A stretch of 64,000 nucleotides of DNA, taken from NCBI RefSeq assembly GCF_018847375.1, contig NZ_CP072036.1:1116001-1180000 (forward strand). Reading direction: 5' to 3'. The translations under genes and the position numbers were made by a program. The notes below the pieces were generated by a model. That model was not told the DNA's origin. It saw only the letters and a program-made list of their open reading frames with translations, and ran no database searches. Origin of the DNA: Akkermansia massiliensis. GTDB lineage: Bacteria > Verrucomicrobiota > Verrucomicrobiia > Verrucomicrobiales > Akkermansiaceae. Numbering within the stretch: the stretch's first letter is position 1; each line of letters opens with the position of its first letter. Of this stretch, positions 34,877 to 45,738 are shown one piece after another.

Positions 34877-35575
34877 ATGAGCGACCTTCCCGCAGATATC
34901 CTGGTTATTGATGACGAACGGCAGATACGCCGTCTCCTGAACCTGACGCTGACCGGCGCAGGCTACCATGTCCGCGAGTGTGAAAACGGGCAGCTCGGCC
35001 TGAGCGAGACCGCTCTGAAACGGCCGGACGCCATTATTCTGGACCTGGGCCTTCCGGACATCAACGGACTGGAAGTGCTCAAACAGCTCCGGGAATGGAC
35101 GCAGGTTCCCATTCTGATCCTGACGGCCTGGGACAGGGAGGATGAGAAGGTGGACGCCCTGGACGCCGGGGCGGACGATTACCTGACCAAGCCGTTCAGC
35201 GGCCGGGAACTGCTGGCGCGCCTGCGCGTGATGCTGCGGCGCAACCGGCCGGACAGGGAGCCCTCCGTATTCCGGCTGGGATCCATCATTGTGGACCTGA
35301 GCTCCCGGCGCGTGGAGAAGGGGAAGGAGGAAATCCATCTGACCTCCAAGGAATACGGCATTCTGCGCCTTCTGCTGCTCCATCAGGGCAAGGTGATGAC
35401 CCACCGCCAGCTTCTCCGTGAAATCTGGGGCCCCCAGCATGAGGAAGATACGCACTACCTGCGGGTGCACATCGCCCACCTGCGCCAGAAGCTGGGGGAT
35501 TCCGATCCGGAAAACCGCATCATCCGCGCGGAATCCGGCCTGGGATACAGAATTGTGGCGGACGGAGCTGAATAA
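34877..35575 (+). CDS. kdpE: KdpE response regulator
   Basis: 232 residues of the OmpR/PhoB class. The receiver domain shows the acidic pair (VIDDERQIR), the phosphoacceptor Asp56 in IILDLGLPDINGLEVL, the LTAW switch threonine and LTKPFSG lysine. The winged-helix output domain includes IHLTSKEYGILRLLLLHQG and a C-terminal LRVHIAHLRQKLGDSD ... GLGYRIVADG. It forms an operon with kdpD and should activate kdpABC, about 1 kb downstream. Confidence 0.95.
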   Translation: MSDLPADILVIDDERQIRRLLNLTLTGAGYHVRECENGQLGLSETALKRPDAIILDLGLPDINGLEVLKQLREWTQVPILILTAWDREDEKVDALDAGADDYLTKPFSGRELLARLRVMLRRNRPDREPSVFRLGSIIVDLSSRRVEKGKEEIHLTSKEYGILRLLLLHQGKVMTHRQLLREIWGPQHEEDTHYLRVHIAHLRQKLGDSDPENRIIRAESGLGYRIVADGAE

Positions 35576-35728
35576 ATCTTTTTCCCATTTCCGCGGGCCG
35601 GGAAAGGCTGTGGCCTTCCACCCGTGGAAGCCGGGAAATATATTTTTTCATAACGGTTGCAGGGCATGGCTTAACTTCACGAAGGTCAATATGCTGTGTA
35701 GGATTTAGGACGTATTCGATACGTCTTT

Positions 35729-36508
35729 ATGAAGATTACATACACCGCAAGAAACATAGGGGCCGCAGTTCTGGGCTGCGCCATGATGGCAGGAACCGTC
35801 TGCATGGGCGGGGAAACGGCCTCTCCCTCCTCTCCCTCCCTGGCCAACGCGCAGGAGGCCGCCATCCCTTCTACGGACACGGACTGGGCTTTCTCCCTTT
35901 CCGCGGGCTGGTCCAGCAAATACGTGACGGAAGGGCTGGACTGCCTGCCGGGCAGCGGCATCTGGGAAGTGGCTCCGAGCATCTCCTGGAAAGACCTTAC
36001 GCTCAGCGCCTGGTACGCCGGGGGGGATTCCTCCAATTATGACGAGCTGGACCTGGTTCTGGGTTACGCCTGGAAGCTGGGGAAGTGGACCGTCAATCCC
36101 TGGTATGAGCACCAGTTCTATTTCACGCAGGACTACAACGTAGCCAATCCGGCCCTGACCGTCTCCTATGCCGTGACGGACTGGCTGACCGTGGGGGCGG
36201 AAACCCAGGTGAAGGTGGAACACCAGGATTTTGAAGCCTATTACAGCGCCTTTGTGCAACTGGAATGGTCCCCCGTGGAGAACGTGACGGTAACGCCCAT
36301 GGCCAGGTACGGATACAACGGCGGTTATAACGTGGACTATGACGACGGCTCCAACTGCATTGACTGGAGCCTGGGCGTGACGTGGCGGTTTGCGGAACAT
36401 TATTCCCTTTCCGGCTCCGTCAATTATTCCCAGGCGGCTACGGTGCTGCGCCGCAGGGACGCCGGGGACGAGTTCTGGGTGGGCTTCCGCCTGGGCGTGG
36501 AATTCTAA
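35729..36508 (+). CDS. outer-membrane beta-barrel-like protein between kdpDE and kdpABC
   Basis: 259 residues. Signal sequence (MKITYTARNIGAAVLGCAMMAGTVCMG), then an acidic, low-complexity linker, and a body of alternating strands rich in aromatics (WAFSLSAGWSSKYVTEGLDC, LSAWYAGGDSSNYDELDLVLGYAW, WTVNPWYEHQFYFT) ending in FWVGFRLGVEF. A terminal phenylalanine is the typical outer-membrane barrel assembly signal. It resembles the small TorF/OmpW-like barrels, but I do not assign a family. Its place inside the kdp cluster suggests control by potassium or osmotic state and perhaps a cation-permeable porin; both points are inference. Confidence 0.65.
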   Translation: MKITYTARNIGAAVLGCAMMAGTVCMGGETASPSSPSLANAQEAAIPSTDTDWAFSLSAGWSSKYVTEGLDCLPGSGIWEVAPSISWKDLTLSAWYAGGDSSNYDELDLVLGYAWKLGKWTVNPWYEHQFYFTQDYNVANPALTVSYAVTDWLTVGAETQVKVEHQDFEAYYSAFVQLEWSPVENVTVTPMARYGYNGGYNVDYDDGSNCIDWSLGVTWRFAEHYSLSGSVNYSQAATVLRRRDAGDEFWVGFRLGVEF

Positions 36509-36622
36509 CGGCGTACTGGCGTCATGAAAAACGGGCTTCCAAAGGGAAATTAACAATTTCTTAATGTCCGGCAGCCCCTTGTTAACTACCCGGAATTTCC
36601 GGAACATGTATAAAGTTGCGTT
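36509..36622 (+). promoter_or_regulatory. kdpA upstream region, probable KdpE-controlled promoter
   Basis: AT-rich stretch with TATAAA at 36609-36614 but no good -35 element, as expected for an activator-dependent promoter. It contains TTAAC/GTTAA elements and an imperfect palindrome CCGGAATTTCCGG (36590-36602). The KdpE site itself cannot be named with confidence. No kdpF-like short membrane frame is present here. Confidence 0.35.
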
Positions 36623-38323
36623 ATGTCCTCACACGACTTGTTAATCATTGTCCTATTCATAGGCATACTGGTCGCCTTCACTCCGTTGCTCGGGAAGTGG
36701 CTGGCGAATGTTTTACAGGGAAAGCGGAGCTGGCTTTCCCCGGTTCTTGGTCCCGTGGAGCGCTGCACCTACCGTGTGGCCGGCGTGGACCCCTCCCGCG
36801 AAATGGACTGGAAAAAGTATCTGACGGCCGTTCTTCTGTTCAACGCCGCCGGATTCCTCATCCTGTTCCTTTCCCTGCTGTGCCAGAAATGGCTGCCGCT
36901 GAATCCCGCCGGCACGGAAAACATGCGGTGGGACATTGCCCTGAATACGGCCATCAGCTTCATGACCAACACGAACTGGCAGTTCTACTCCGGCGAAGGG
37001 CCGGAAGGCATCAGCTACTTTGTCCAGATGACCGGGCTGGGCGTGCAGAACTTCGTCAGCGCCGCCACGGGGATTGCCGTCATGGCCGCCCTGATCCGCG
37101 GTCTGAAAAGGAAATGCGCCTCCACTCTGGGCAACTTCTGGGCGGACCTGACGCGCAGTACCTTGTACTTTCTGATTCCGATTTCCGTGGTCGTCGCGCT
37201 TCTGCTGGTCTCCCAGGGGGTGGTGCAGTCCTTTGACGGACCCGCCACCGTACCGGGCATGGACGGCGTGGAGCAGGTGATTCCCAACGGTCCGGCGGCC
37301 TCCCAGGTGGCCATCAAGCAGCTTGGGACGAACGGCGGCGGCTTCTTCGGGAACAACAGCACGCACCCCTTTGAAAACCCCACGCCGTTCAGCAACATGG
37401 TTGAAATGCTCTCCCTGCTCCTGATCGGCTGCGCCTGCCCGTATGCCTACGGCGTGATGATCGGGAAAAAAAGGCAGGGCTGGATCATCTTCGGCGCCAT
37501 GATGCTTCTGCTTGTGACGACCATCGGGCTTTCCCAGTGGGCGGAACACACGGGGAACCCGCTGTTCCCCGGCATGGAAATGCTGGAAGGCAAGGAAGTG
37601 CGCCTGGGCGTGACGAACAGCTCCCTCTGGTCCGTGGCTACGACGGCCTCCTCCAACGGCTCCGTGAACTGCATGCACTGCAGCATGTCCCCGCTGGGCG
37701 GCGGCATTGCCCTGTTCAACATGCTGCTGGGTGAAGTGATCTTCGGCGGTCTGGGCTGCGGCCTGTACGGCATGCTGATGTTCGCCATGATCACCGTCTT
37801 CCTGTGCGGGCTGATGGTGGGGCGTACTCCCGAATTCCTGGGCAAAAAAATTGAAGCGCGGGAAGTGCGCTGGTCCATGGTGGGCGTTCTGCTGCCCGGC
37901 ATAACCGTCCTGCTTATGAGCGGACTGGCCGCCGCTACGGAAGTGGGGCGTGAATCCATCTGCAATGCCGGACCCCACGGGCTGACGGAAATCCTGTACT
38001 GCTTCGGTTCCCAGGCCGGGAACAACGGCAGCGCCTTTGCCGGCCTGGCTGTGGGGGATACGCCTTTCTATTCCGTGCTGGGCGGCCTGGCGATGCTGCT
38101 GGCCCGCTTCGGAGCCATCATTCCGGTGATGATCATTGCGGGCAGCATGGTATCCAAGAAAACCGCGCCTCCGGCCCAGGGCACCATGGCGACGGACAAC
38201 CTGATGTTCATGGTTCTGCTGGTGGCCGTGGTGCTGATTGTAGGCGCCCTCACCTTCTTCCCGGCCCTGGCCCTGGGGCCCATTCTGGAGCATCTGCTCC
38301 TGTATTCGGGAACCATGCTGTAA
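36623..38323 (+). CDS. kdpA: KdpA potassium-transporting ATPase, channel-like subunit
   Basis: 566 residues with about ten membrane segments. KdpA forms the potassium-selective pore of the KdpFABC pump. Selectivity-filter blocks are visible: TGLGVQNFVSAATG, QLGTNGGGFFGNNSTHPFENPTP, GEVIFGGLGCGLYG and SQAGNNGSAFAGLAVGD. The C-terminus (LGPILEHLLLYSG) is also typical. The gene begins with ATG 36623, 114 bp behind the barrel gene, and is followed after 30 bp by kdpB. No kdpF is recognisable, so the small lipid-like subunit is absent or too divergent to see. Confidence 0.96.
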   Translation: MSSHDLLIIVLFIGILVAFTPLLGKWLANVLQGKRSWLSPVLGPVERCTYRVAGVDPSREMDWKKYLTAVLLFNAAGFLILFLSLLCQKWLPLNPAGTENMRWDIALNTAISFMTNTNWQFYSGEGPEGISYFVQMTGLGVQNFVSAATGIAVMAALIRGLKRKCASTLGNFWADLTRSTLYFLIPISVVVALLLVSQGVVQSFDGPATVPGMDGVEQVIPNGPAASQVAIKQLGTNGGGFFGNNSTHPFENPTPFSNMVEMLSLLLIGCACPYAYGVMIGKKRQGWIIFGAMMLLLVTTIGLSQWAEHTGNPLFPGMEMLEGKEVRLGVTNSSLWSVATTASSNGSVNCMHCSMSPLGGGIALFNMLLGEVIFGGLGCGLYGMLMFAMITVFLCGLMVGRTPEFLGKKIEAREVRWSMVGVLLPGITVLLMSGLAAATEVGRESICNAGPHGLTEILYCFGSQAGNNGSAFAGLAVGDTPFYSVLGGLAMLLARFGAIIPVMIIAGSMVSKKTAPPAQGTMATDNLMFMVLLVAVVLIVGALTFFPALALGPILEHLLLYSGTML

Positions 38324-38353
38324 GTAGCATTCACCAACAATCCAGATTTTACG

Positions 38354-40468
38354 ATGATGAAAGAAGAAAAAAAGAATCAATCCTGGTGCAACGGGGCCAT
38401 GCTGAAAACGGCCTTCCGGGACGCGCTGCGCAAATTTGACCCGCGTGCTTTATCCAAAAACTTCGTGATATTCGTCACGGCCATCGGTGCCCTGGTTGCC
38501 ACGGTCGTCCTTATCCGGGATGCCGCCGCCGGGCAGCCTTTCGGCTTTACCCTGCAAGTCACGCTCTGGCTCTGGTTCACCGTCCTGTTCGCCAACTTTG
38601 CGGAAGCATTGGCGGAAGGCCGTGGAAAGGCCCAGGCGGACGCTCTGAAAAAAATGCGCGTCTATGTGAACGCCCGTCTGCTGACGGACAAGGGGACGGA
38701 GGAAATAGTCTCCGTTTCCGAGCTGCGCAAGGGGCAAAAAGTGCTGTGCGAGGCCGGGGACATCATTCCTCTTGACGGCGAGGTGATTGAAGGCATCGCC
38801 AGCGTGGACGAATCCGCCATTACCGGGGAATCCGCCCCGGTCATCCGTGAAAGCGGGGGAGACCGCAGCGCCGTAACGGGGGGCACCCGCGTGATCAGCG
38901 ACGGCATCGTCATCCGCATCACGGCGGAACCGGGCAATACCTTCCTGGACCGCATGATCGCCATGGTGGAGGGCGCCAGCCGGCAGAAGACGCCCAATGA
39001 AATCGCGCTGGGCATCCTGCTCGTGGCGCTGACCATCGTCTTCATTGCCGTAGTGCTTTCCCTCCCAGCCATGGCCGGATACATTGAAGATTCCGCCCGG
39101 GCGTTGGGCTTCAGGGCGGATGGCCATATCTCCCTGCCCGTTCTGGTCTCCCTGCTGGTGTGCCTGATTCCGACGACGATCGGCGGCCTGCTGAGTGCCA
39201 TCGGCATCAGCGGCATTGACCGGCTGGTGCGCCGGAACGTGCTGGCTACGTCCGGCCGTGCCGTGGAAGCGGCCGGGGACATTGATGTGCTGATGCTGGA
39301 CAAGACCGGAACCATCACCTTCGGCAACCGCATGGCGAATGAATTCCTGCCTGCGCCCGGCGTGGAGGACCAGCAGCTGGCGGAAGCCGCCCAGCTCGCC
39401 TCCCTGTCCGATGAAACGCCGGAAGGGCGCAGCATCGTAGTACTGGCCAAAAAGCAATTTGGAATCCGGGGCCGCCACATGGACGCGGACCACATCACCT
39501 TTGTTCCGTTCTCCGCTTCCACCCGCATGAGCGGCGTGGACATTGCGGCGCACGACGGCCAGCCGGCCGTTTCCATCCGGAAAGGCGCTGCGGAAAGCGT
39601 GGCGCAGTGGGTGAAGGACCAGGGCGGAGCCTTCCCGCAGGAGGTGGAAATGACCGTGCAGAACGTCGCGCGTGCCGGCGGCACGCCGCTGGTGGTGGCC
39701 CGGGGAAGGGACGTGCTGGGCGTCATTTACCTGAAAGACATCGTCAAGGGCGGCATTAAGGAACGCTTCGCCCGGCTCCGGGCCATGGGCATCCGCACCG
39801 TCATGGTGACAGGGGACAATGCCCTGACTGCCGCATCCATTGCGGCGGAGGCCGGAGTGGATGACTTCATTGCGGAAGCCACGCCGGAAATGAAGCTGGC
39901 GCGCATCCGTGAAGAACAGGCGGAAGGCCATCTGGTGGCCATGACCGGGGACGGCACCAACGACGCTCCCGCCCTGGCCCAGGCCGATGTGGGCGTGGCG
40001 ATGAACACCGGCACGCAGGCCGCCCGGGAGGCGGGCAACATGGTAGACCTGGACAGCAACCCGACCAAGCTGATTGAAATCGTGGAAATCGGCAAGCAAA
40101 TGCTGATCACCCGCGGCGCGCTGACCACCTTCTCCTTCGCCAATGACGTGGCCAAGTACTTCGCCATCATTCCCGCCATGTTTGCGGGCCTCTTTGTGGC
40201 TGACGGCATGGCCCGGGGCCCGCTTTCCGCCCTGAACGTGATGGGACTGCACTCCCCGCAGAGCGCCATCCTCAGCGCGGTGATCTTCAACGCCCTCATT
40301 ATCGTGGCGCTTATTCCACTGGCCTTGAAGGGGGTTTCCTACCGACCGGCGGGAGCAGCCTCCCTGCTGAAGCGCAACATCCTCATTTACGGGGTAGGCG
40401 GCCTGATTGCGCCGTTCATCGGCATCAAGCTCATCGACATGGCCGTCACCGCCCTGCACCTCGTCTGA
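38354..40468 (+). CDS. kdpB: KdpB potassium-transporting P-type ATPase, catalytic subunit
   Basis: 704 residues. P-type ATPase landmarks: actuator motif ITGES, the phosphorylated Asp316 in [10 protein letters not shown], the nucleotide-binding region ([10 protein letters not shown]), and the hinge motif [10 protein letters not shown] with [11 protein letters not shown]. Hydrophobic helices flank these ([29 protein letters not shown]; the C-terminal bundle). It hydrolyses ATP to drive potassium uptake through KdpA in the inner membrane. It sits between kdpA and kdpC with gaps of about 30 bp, a single operon. Confidence 0.97.
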   Translation: MMKEEKKNQSWCNGAMLKTAFRDALRKFDPRALSKNFVIFVTAIGALVATVVLIRDAAAGQPFGFTLQVTLWLWFTVLFANFAEALAEGRGKAQADALKKMRVYVNARLLTDKGTEEIVSVSELRKGQKVLCEAGDIIPLDGEVIEGIASVDESAITGESAPVIRESGGDRSAVTGGTRVISDGIVIRITAEPGNTFLDRMIAMVEGASRQKTPNEIALGILLVALTIVFIAVVLSLPAMAGYIEDSARALGFRADGHISLPVLVSLLVCLIPTTIGGLLSAIGISGIDRLVRRNVLATSGRAVEAAGDIDVLMLDKTGTITFGNRMANEFLPAPGVEDQQLAEAAQLASLSDETPEGRSIVVLAKKQFGIRGRHMDADHITFVPFSASTRMSGVDIAAHDGQPAVSIRKGAAESVAQWVKDQGGAFPQEVEMTVQNVARAGGTPLVVARGRDVLGVIYLKDIVKGGIKERFARLRAMGIRTVMVTGDNALTAASIAAEAGVDDFIAEATPEMKLARIREEQAEGHLVAMTGDGTNDAPALAQADVGVAMNTGTQAAREAGNMVDLDSNPTKLIEIVEIGKQMLITRGALTTFSFANDVAKYFAIIPAMFAGLFVADGMARGPLSALNVMGLHSPQSAILSAVIFNALIIVALIPLALKGVSYRPAGAASLLKRNILIYGVGGLIAPFIGIKLIDMAVTALHLV

Positions 40469-40497
40469 ACAATTAAAAATCAACCTGCTGAATCATT

Positions 40498-41064
40498 ATG
40501 AAATGGACATTTCCCAATCTGCGCCTGTTTCTGGCGCTGGCCGTCGTCACCGGCGGCATTTATCCCCTGGCTGTCACGCTTGTCAGCCTGATTCTGTTCC
40601 CCCATCAGGCGCACGGCTCCCTGATCCGGAATGAACGGGGGGAAGTCATCGCCTCGGAGCTCATCGCCCAGCCCTTCACTTCCGCCAGGTACTTCTGGCC
40701 CAGGCCCTCCGCCGGGGACTACGCCACCATGCCTTCCGGTGCCAGCAACCTCTCCTGGACCTCCGGAGAACTGGTCAGGACGGTGGCGGAGCGCAAGGCG
40801 GCCCTGCTGAAAGCCCACAACCTGCCGCAGGAAACGCCTGTTCCGGCAGATCTCCTGTTCGCTTCCGGAAGCGGTCTGGAATCCTGCATTTCCCCGGAAG
40901 CGGCGGAATTCCAGGCGGCCCGCGTGGCGGCGGCCCGCAAGCTGCCACTGGAAAAAGTAAGGCGATTGGTGGCGGAACACCTCATTCCGGGCGACATCCT
41001 GGGGGAAAACGTAATCAACGTGATGACGCTGAACGCCGCCCTGGATACATTGCCCCCCAGTTAG
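40498..41064 (+). CDS. kdpC: KdpC potassium-transporting ATPase, accessory subunit
   Basis: 188 residues. One N-terminal membrane helix (LFLALAVVTGGIYPLAVTLVSLILFP), then the periplasmic KdpC domain: GSLIRNERGEVIASELIAQPFTSARYFWPRPSA, then SGASNLSWTS-like sequence, and the terminal GENVINVMTLNAALD. It stabilises the KdpA-KdpB complex. It completes the kdpABC operon, 29 bp after kdpB. Confidence 0.95.
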   Translation: MKWTFPNLRLFLALAVVTGGIYPLAVTLVSLILFPHQAHGSLIRNERGEVIASELIAQPFTSARYFWPRPSAGDYATMPSGASNLSWTSGELVRTVAERKAALLKAHNLPQETPVPADLLFASGSGLESCISPEAAEFQAARVAAARKLPLEKVRRLVAEHLIPGDILGENVINVMTLNAALDTLPPS

Positions 41065-41213
41065 TGGTATATAGTTGACCGTCCCGGTCCGGGGAATACC
41101 CTGGCGGAAAAATCGTCCGGCAGTTGTCCGGTGCCTTGGTTCCGCATCTTTCTCCGGTCGCCGGGGCGGATTTTATGAATGAAAGGGAGGAACTCTCCTC
41201 CAGAACCATGGGG

Positions 41214-42818
41214 CTATCTTTTGCCTTCCAGAAGAAACAGGGCCGCTCCGTGGGGATTGAGCCGCACCTTCATTTCCCGGCTTGCCGTTCCGGCGTTTTC
41301 CTGCTTCCACAGGTCGCGCGCGTTTTGCGGAGACTTCAGCTTGAGGCGGGAAAGGGGGACATGAATGATCTGGCCTTTATTGCTTTTATTGAAAAAGCCG
41401 ACGGCGGTACGGCCTTCCCCCAGCGGTTTGATCCATACTTCTCCATCATCTTGGGACAGGACTTTTTCCGAAGGGCCGCGAAACGTCTGGTTGACGGCGA
41501 TCACTTCCCGGTTGCACAGGATGCCCCGCGTGAAATCGTCCAGATGCTCCAGATCGCATGAAATAATCAGGGGGGCGGATATTATGGCCCAGAAGGACAT
41601 CTGGAAATACTGCTCGTCCGGAGTCAGCCGGGTGGGGGAGAATGTGGTATTCGCCTTTCCGACCTTGCCCAGGCGGCCGATTTGAAGCATGTCCGGATCA
41701 TTCCAGTGCCCCGGTCCGGCATAGGGCTGCCATTTCTCCTGGGAGGAAGCGATCTTCTTCAAACTGCCCCAGTGGTCTTCGATATCTCCCGTCGTGCGCC
41801 AGACGTTGGCCGTTTTGCTGATGGGGCCGGCAATCTCGAACGGGGTGGAATTGGAAACGCTCAGCACAATGTCCCTGCCGCTTTTTTTCAAATCCGCCGC
41901 GATTCTTTCCGTGCTGGGCACGTCGATCAGGTACCAGTCCATCTTGACGTAATCAAACCCCCATTCCGCCCACTGCCTGGCATCCTGGGTAATCATCCAT
42001 ACGGGGCCTGTTTTGGCGGCTCCCAGCCGCTGGGAACCCGGACAGCTCCCGAACAATTGATCGGGCTGCGGGCGTTTGCTTTCAGGAAGGGCCAGGGAGG
42101 AATAATCTCCCTGCGGATTGGGGGAAGTGCCTCCCATGTAGCCGGCGTAAGTTCCCATCCACGGGGTTGAGTAAATCCCCGCTTTCAGTCCCAGGCTGTG
42201 GATTTCACGGCACATGGACTTCATATCCGGAAAACGCTTGTTGGGCTGGATGGCGCGGTACTTGCCGCCTCTGGCGCCTTGCCAGCAATCGTCAATGTTG
42301 ACATAGCGGTAGCCGTATTGGGCCAGCCCGGAAGTGATGAGCAGCCGGGCGGTTTTCAGGATATTTTCCTGGCTCACGCCGCCGCTGTAGGAATACCAGC
42401 TGCTCCAGCCCATGGGGGGAGTCAGGCACATCTCCTGCCCGATGCGGACAGTGATGGTCCCGTTCGCTTTGCCGTGGCTGTTGCTTATCTGCACGGGAAA
42501 AGCATAAGTTCCCGGACGGCTGATTTTACCGGTGATGACGCCGGTTTCCCTGTCCAGCTTCACGCCGGGGGGCAATTTGGCGGCGGCAAAGCTCATGGGG
42601 CGTTCTCCGCTGGCGCAGATGGCGAACTGGATGGGGGAGCCGGGACGTGCGCCGAAAAGCCGCGGTTCGTTCAGCACGGGAGCCGGCGATTCCGGCGGTG
42701 TCAGGCGGACGCCGGGTTCCGGAGCGGGATAGGGGGAAGGCATCTCCTTGCCGGAGGCTCCCGTTTGAACCAGGAGCAGGGCGGAGCATAGGAACGGAAG
42801 AAAAGAAAGACGGATCAT
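41214..42818 (-). CDS. secreted GH27 alpha-galactosidase with N-terminal Ig-like domain
   Basis: 534 residues. Signal peptide (MIRLSFLPFLCSALLLVQTGASG); a putative Ig-type domain (FAAAKLPPGVKLDRETGVITGKISRPGTYAF ... ISNSHGKANGTITVRIG); then the GH27 barrel: TPPMGWSSWYSY, YRYVNIDDCWQ, LKAGIYSTPW, the nucleophile Asp in FDYVKMDWY, and the acid/base Asp in WRTTGDIEDHWGS. A C-terminal antiparallel beta domain follows. The enzyme should release alpha-linked galactose from mucin or blood-group B type structures. It is convergent with kdpC. Confidence 0.93.
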   Translation of the reverse strand: MIRLSFLPFLCSALLLVQTGASGKEMPSPYPAPEPGVRLTPPESPAPVLNEPRLFGARPGSPIQFAICASGERPMSFAAAKLPPGVKLDRETGVITGKISRPGTYAFPVQISNSHGKANGTITVRIGQEMCLTPPMGWSSWYSYSGGVSQENILKTARLLITSGLAQYGYRYVNIDDCWQGARGGKYRAIQPNKRFPDMKSMCREIHSLGLKAGIYSTPWMGTYAGYMGGTSPNPQGDYSSLALPESKRPQPDQLFGSCPGSQRLGAAKTGPVWMITQDARQWAEWGFDYVKMDWYLIDVPSTERIAADLKKSGRDIVLSVSNSTPFEIAGPISKTANVWRTTGDIEDHWGSLKKIASSQEKWQPYAGPGHWNDPDMLQIGRLGKVGKANTTFSPTRLTPDEQYFQMSFWAIISAPLIISCDLEHLDDFTRGILCNREVIAVNQTFRGPSEKVLSQDDGEVWIKPLGEGRTAVGFFNKSNKGQIIHVPLSRLKLKSPQNARDLWKQENAGTASREMKVRLNPHGAALFLLEGKR

Positions 42819-43004
42819 TTTGGTAAAAAAACTGGAGACAGGAAAAAAGAAAAGGCCGGTAAAATGCTGGTTCTGTAAAATACGCCGGATGCACTACAAT
42901 ATTACAAGGAATTCGGAGGGTCAAAAAAATTTGGATAACGGCAAAAATCCTGCTTTCCCATTCAACGGTTGGAGATATTCTTATGTCTAAATTACCAACA
43001 TACC

Positions 43005-45587
43005 ATGCTTAACAATCTAACAACAAAATTTCAGGAAGCGCTGATGCAGGCGCAGCAGACGGCAGGGCGGCTCGGAAAGCCGGAAATTTCCTCCCTGGAC
43101 GTTCTGGTGGCGTTGCTGGAGCAGGACGGCGGAATTCTTTCCCCTATTCTCCGGAAGGCCTCTTGTGATCCGGGCCTGCTGTTGCAGGCCGCCCAGAGGG
43201 AAGTATCCCATGAACCCACCCAGAGCGGTGCTACCACGCAGCCCCAGATGGGCCGTGACCTGGCTACGGTGATGCACGCTGCCGAGGATGAACGCAAAAA
43301 GCTCAAGGATGACTACCTCAGCGTGGAGCACTTCATGCTGGGGGCTCTGGACACGCAGAACAAGGTGCACCAGTTGACGGACACCTTTGGACTGTCCAAG
43401 GACAACTATCTGGCCGCCATGAAGGAAGTGCGCGGCAACCAGCGCGTGACGGACGACAACCCGGAAGGCAAATACCAGACGCTGGAAAAATACGGCACGG
43501 ACCTGACGGCCCGCGCCCGCGCCGGCAAGATTGACCCCGTTATCGGCCGTGATACGGAAATCCGCCGCGTCCTCCAGATCCTTTCCCGCCGGACCAAGAA
43601 CAACCCCGTGCTCATCGGGGAGCCCGGCGTGGGCAAGACCGCCATTGCAGAAGGCCTGGCGCGGCGCATTGTCAACGGTGACGTGCCGGAAAGCATGCGC
43701 AACAAGCGCATTGTGTCCCTCAACATCGGGTCCATGCTCGCGGGGGCCAAATACCGCGGCGAATTTGAAGAACGCTTGAAATCCTTCCTCAAGGAAGTGA
43801 CGGACTCCAACGGTGAAATCATCCTGTTCATTGACGAACTGCACACCATCGTGGGCGCGGGCGCCAGTGAAGGGGCGGTGGACGCCTCCAACCTGCTTAA
43901 GCCCGCTCTGGCCCGTGGCGAACTGCGGACCATCGGCGCGACGACGCTGGACGAATACCGCAAATACATTGAAAAGGATGCGGCCCTGGAACGACGGTTT
44001 CAGCCTGTCATGGTGTCTGAACCCAGCGTGGAGGACACCATCGCCATTCTGCGCGGCCTGAAGGAACGTTATGAAGTTCACCACGGCGTGCGCATTACGG
44101 ACGCCGCCATCGTGGCTGCCGCCACTCTTTCCGACCGTTATATCTCTGACCGTTTCCTGCCTGACAAGGCGGTGGACCTGGTGGACGAAGCAGCGGCCCG
44201 GCTCAAGATTGAGCTGGACTCCATGCCTACGGAAATCGACCAGATCGAACGTGAAGCCATGCAGCTTGAAATGGAACGGCAGGCCCTGGTGAAGGAAGAG
44301 GATGCCGACAGCAAGGCGCGTCTGGAAAAAATCACCAAGGATCTGGCGGACCTGAAGGAAAAATCCGGCTCCATGATTGCCAAGTGGAAAAGTGAAAAAG
44401 ACGTTCTGGACGCCGTCCGCAGGGAACAGGAAAAAATAGAGGCCCTCAAGCTGGAAAGCGAAAGGGCCAAGAGAATGGGGGATCTGACCCGCGCTTCCGA
44501 AATCACGTACGGTGAACTTCCGGAAGCGGAACGCGCCCTGATGGAAGGCAAGGAAAAGCTCAACAAAATGCAGAAGGAGGACGGAGGCCTGCTCAAGGAG
44601 GAAGTCACGGAAGGGGACATCGCCAAGGTGGTGGCCACCTGGACCGGCATTCCCGCCGCGCGCCTGCAGGAAGGGGAGCGCGCCAAGCTGGTGCACATGG
44701 AAGAACGCCTGGGCGCCCGCGTGATCGGGCAGAAGCAGGCCGTCAAGGCCGTGTCCGACGCCGTGCGGCGCGCCCGCGCGGGATTGCAGGATGAAAACAG
44801 ACCCATCGGCTCCTTCCTGTTCCTGGGCCCCACGGGCGTGGGCAAGACGGAGCTCAGCAAGGCGCTGGCGGAATTCCTCTTTGACAATGAAAACGCCATC
44901 GTGCGCATTGACATGTCCGAATACATGGAAAAGCACTCCGTGGCGCGCCTCATCGGGGCGCCTCCCGGATATGTGGGTTATGAAGAAGGCGGCCAGCTCT
45001 CTGAAGCCGTGCGCCGCCGTCCGTACTGCGTGGTCCTCTTTGATGAAATTGAAAAAGCCCATCCAGACGTCTTCAACGTGCTGCTCCAGGTATTGGATGA
45101 CGGCCGCATCACGGACGGCCAGGGGCGTACGGTGGACTTCCGGAATACTGTCATCATCATGACCTCCAACATCGGCAGCCAGTACATCCTCAATGAATCC
45201 AACGCGGAACAGCGGGAAGCCAAGGCGATGGAAGCCCTGCGCGGCCACTTCCGCCCGGAATTCCTGAACCGCATTGATGAAATCATCATCTTTGACCGTC
45301 TGACGGCGGAGGAACTCAAAGGCATTGTGGACATCCAGCTCCAGCGCGTCCGCAAGCGCCTGGAAGCCAAGGGCCTGTTCCTGCGCATGACTCCGGAGGC
45401 TACGGCCCTGGTGGCGGACCATGGCTTTGACCCCGTCTATGGAGCGCGTCCCCTCAAGCGGGCCATTCAGCATGACCTGCTGGACCCCCTCAGCCTCAAG
45501 CTCCTGGAGGGCGACTTCCCGGAAGGGACGGAAATCGTGGTGCGGGAAAAGGGCGGCAAGCTGGACTTTACCAAGGAAAAGAAATAA
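43005..45587 (+). CDS. clpB: ATP-dependent disaggregase ClpB
   Basis: 860 residues. N-terminal repeat domain ([17 protein letters not shown] ... [13 protein letters not shown]), first AAA module with Walker [16 protein letters not shown], a coiled-coil middle domain (about residues 405-530, charged heptads such as [14 protein letters not shown]), and second AAA module with Walker [18 protein letters not shown]. The end ([27 protein letters not shown]) is typical. With DnaK it resolves aggregates after heat stress. ATG 43005 begins the conserved N-terminus; an in-frame ATG at 42969 would add 12 residues. I see no CIRCE element upstream. A hairpin (45631-45658) follows. Confidence 0.96.
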   Translation: MLNNLTTKFQEALMQAQQTAGRLGKPEISSLDVLVALLEQDGGILSPILRKASCDPGLLLQAAQREVSHEPTQSGATTQPQMGRDLATVMHAAEDERKKLKDDYLSVEHFMLGALDTQNKVHQLTDTFGLSKDNYLAAMKEVRGNQRVTDDNPEGKYQTLEKYGTDLTARARAGKIDPVIGRDTEIRRVLQILSRRTKNNPVLIGEPGVGKTAIAEGLARRIVNGDVPESMRNKRIVSLNIGSMLAGAKYRGEFEERLKSFLKEVTDSNGEIILFIDELHTIVGAGASEGAVDASNLLKPALARGELRTIGATTLDEYRKYIEKDAALERRFQPVMVSEPSVEDTIAILRGLKERYEVHHGVRITDAAIVAAATLSDRYISDRFLPDKAVDLVDEAAARLKIELDSMPTEIDQIEREAMQLEMERQALVKEEDADSKARLEKITKDLADLKEKSGSMIAKWKSEKDVLDAVRREQEKIEALKLESERAKRMGDLTRASEITYGELPEAERALMEGKEKLNKMQKEDGGLLKEEVTEGDIAKVVATWTGIPAARLQEGERAKLVHMEERLGARVIGQKQAVKAVSDAVRRARAGLQDENRPIGSFLFLGPTGVGKTELSKALAEFLFDNENAIVRIDMSEYMEKHSVARLIGAPPGYVGYEEGGQLSEAVRRRPYCVVLFDEIEKAHPDVFNVLLQVLDDGRITDGQGRTVDFRNTVIIMTSNIGSQYILNESNAEQREAKAMEALRGHFRPEFLNRIDEIIIFDRLTAEELKGIVDIQLQRVRKRLEAKGLFLRMTPEATALVADHGFDPVYGARPLKRAIQHDLLDPLSLKLLEGDFPEGTEIVVREKGGKLDFTKEKK

Positions 45588-45630
45588 CTGAAAAGGCTGC
45601 TTTTCCGGTGTGCCGCCGGGAAAAACCATG

Positions 45631-45658
45631 AAGGGCGTTCCCTGGCAGGAACGCCCTT
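45631..45658. terminator. terminator hairpin downstream of clpB
   Basis: Perfect 11-bp arms AAGGGCGTTCC / GGAACGCCCTT with a 6-base loop, followed by a weak pyrimidine stretch. It lies between convergent genes, so it may serve both. Confidence 0.6.
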
Positions 45659-45738
45659 CTGCTACCAATCCACTCCCTGGCGGCTAAAGGAAACTGCCGT
45701 CTGGCCGACGTGAAAGGAAAATCCGGGAGAGGAAACCG

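Noticed and set aside
32186-35479. Very long minus-strand open frame across kdpD and kdpE
   Set aside because: It spans two certain genes antisense, is rich in His/Gln/Gly and has no recognisable domain. It is a by-product of high GC at third positions.
43017-45668. Long minus-strand open frame opposite clpB
   Set aside because: Antisense shadow of clpB; no motif.
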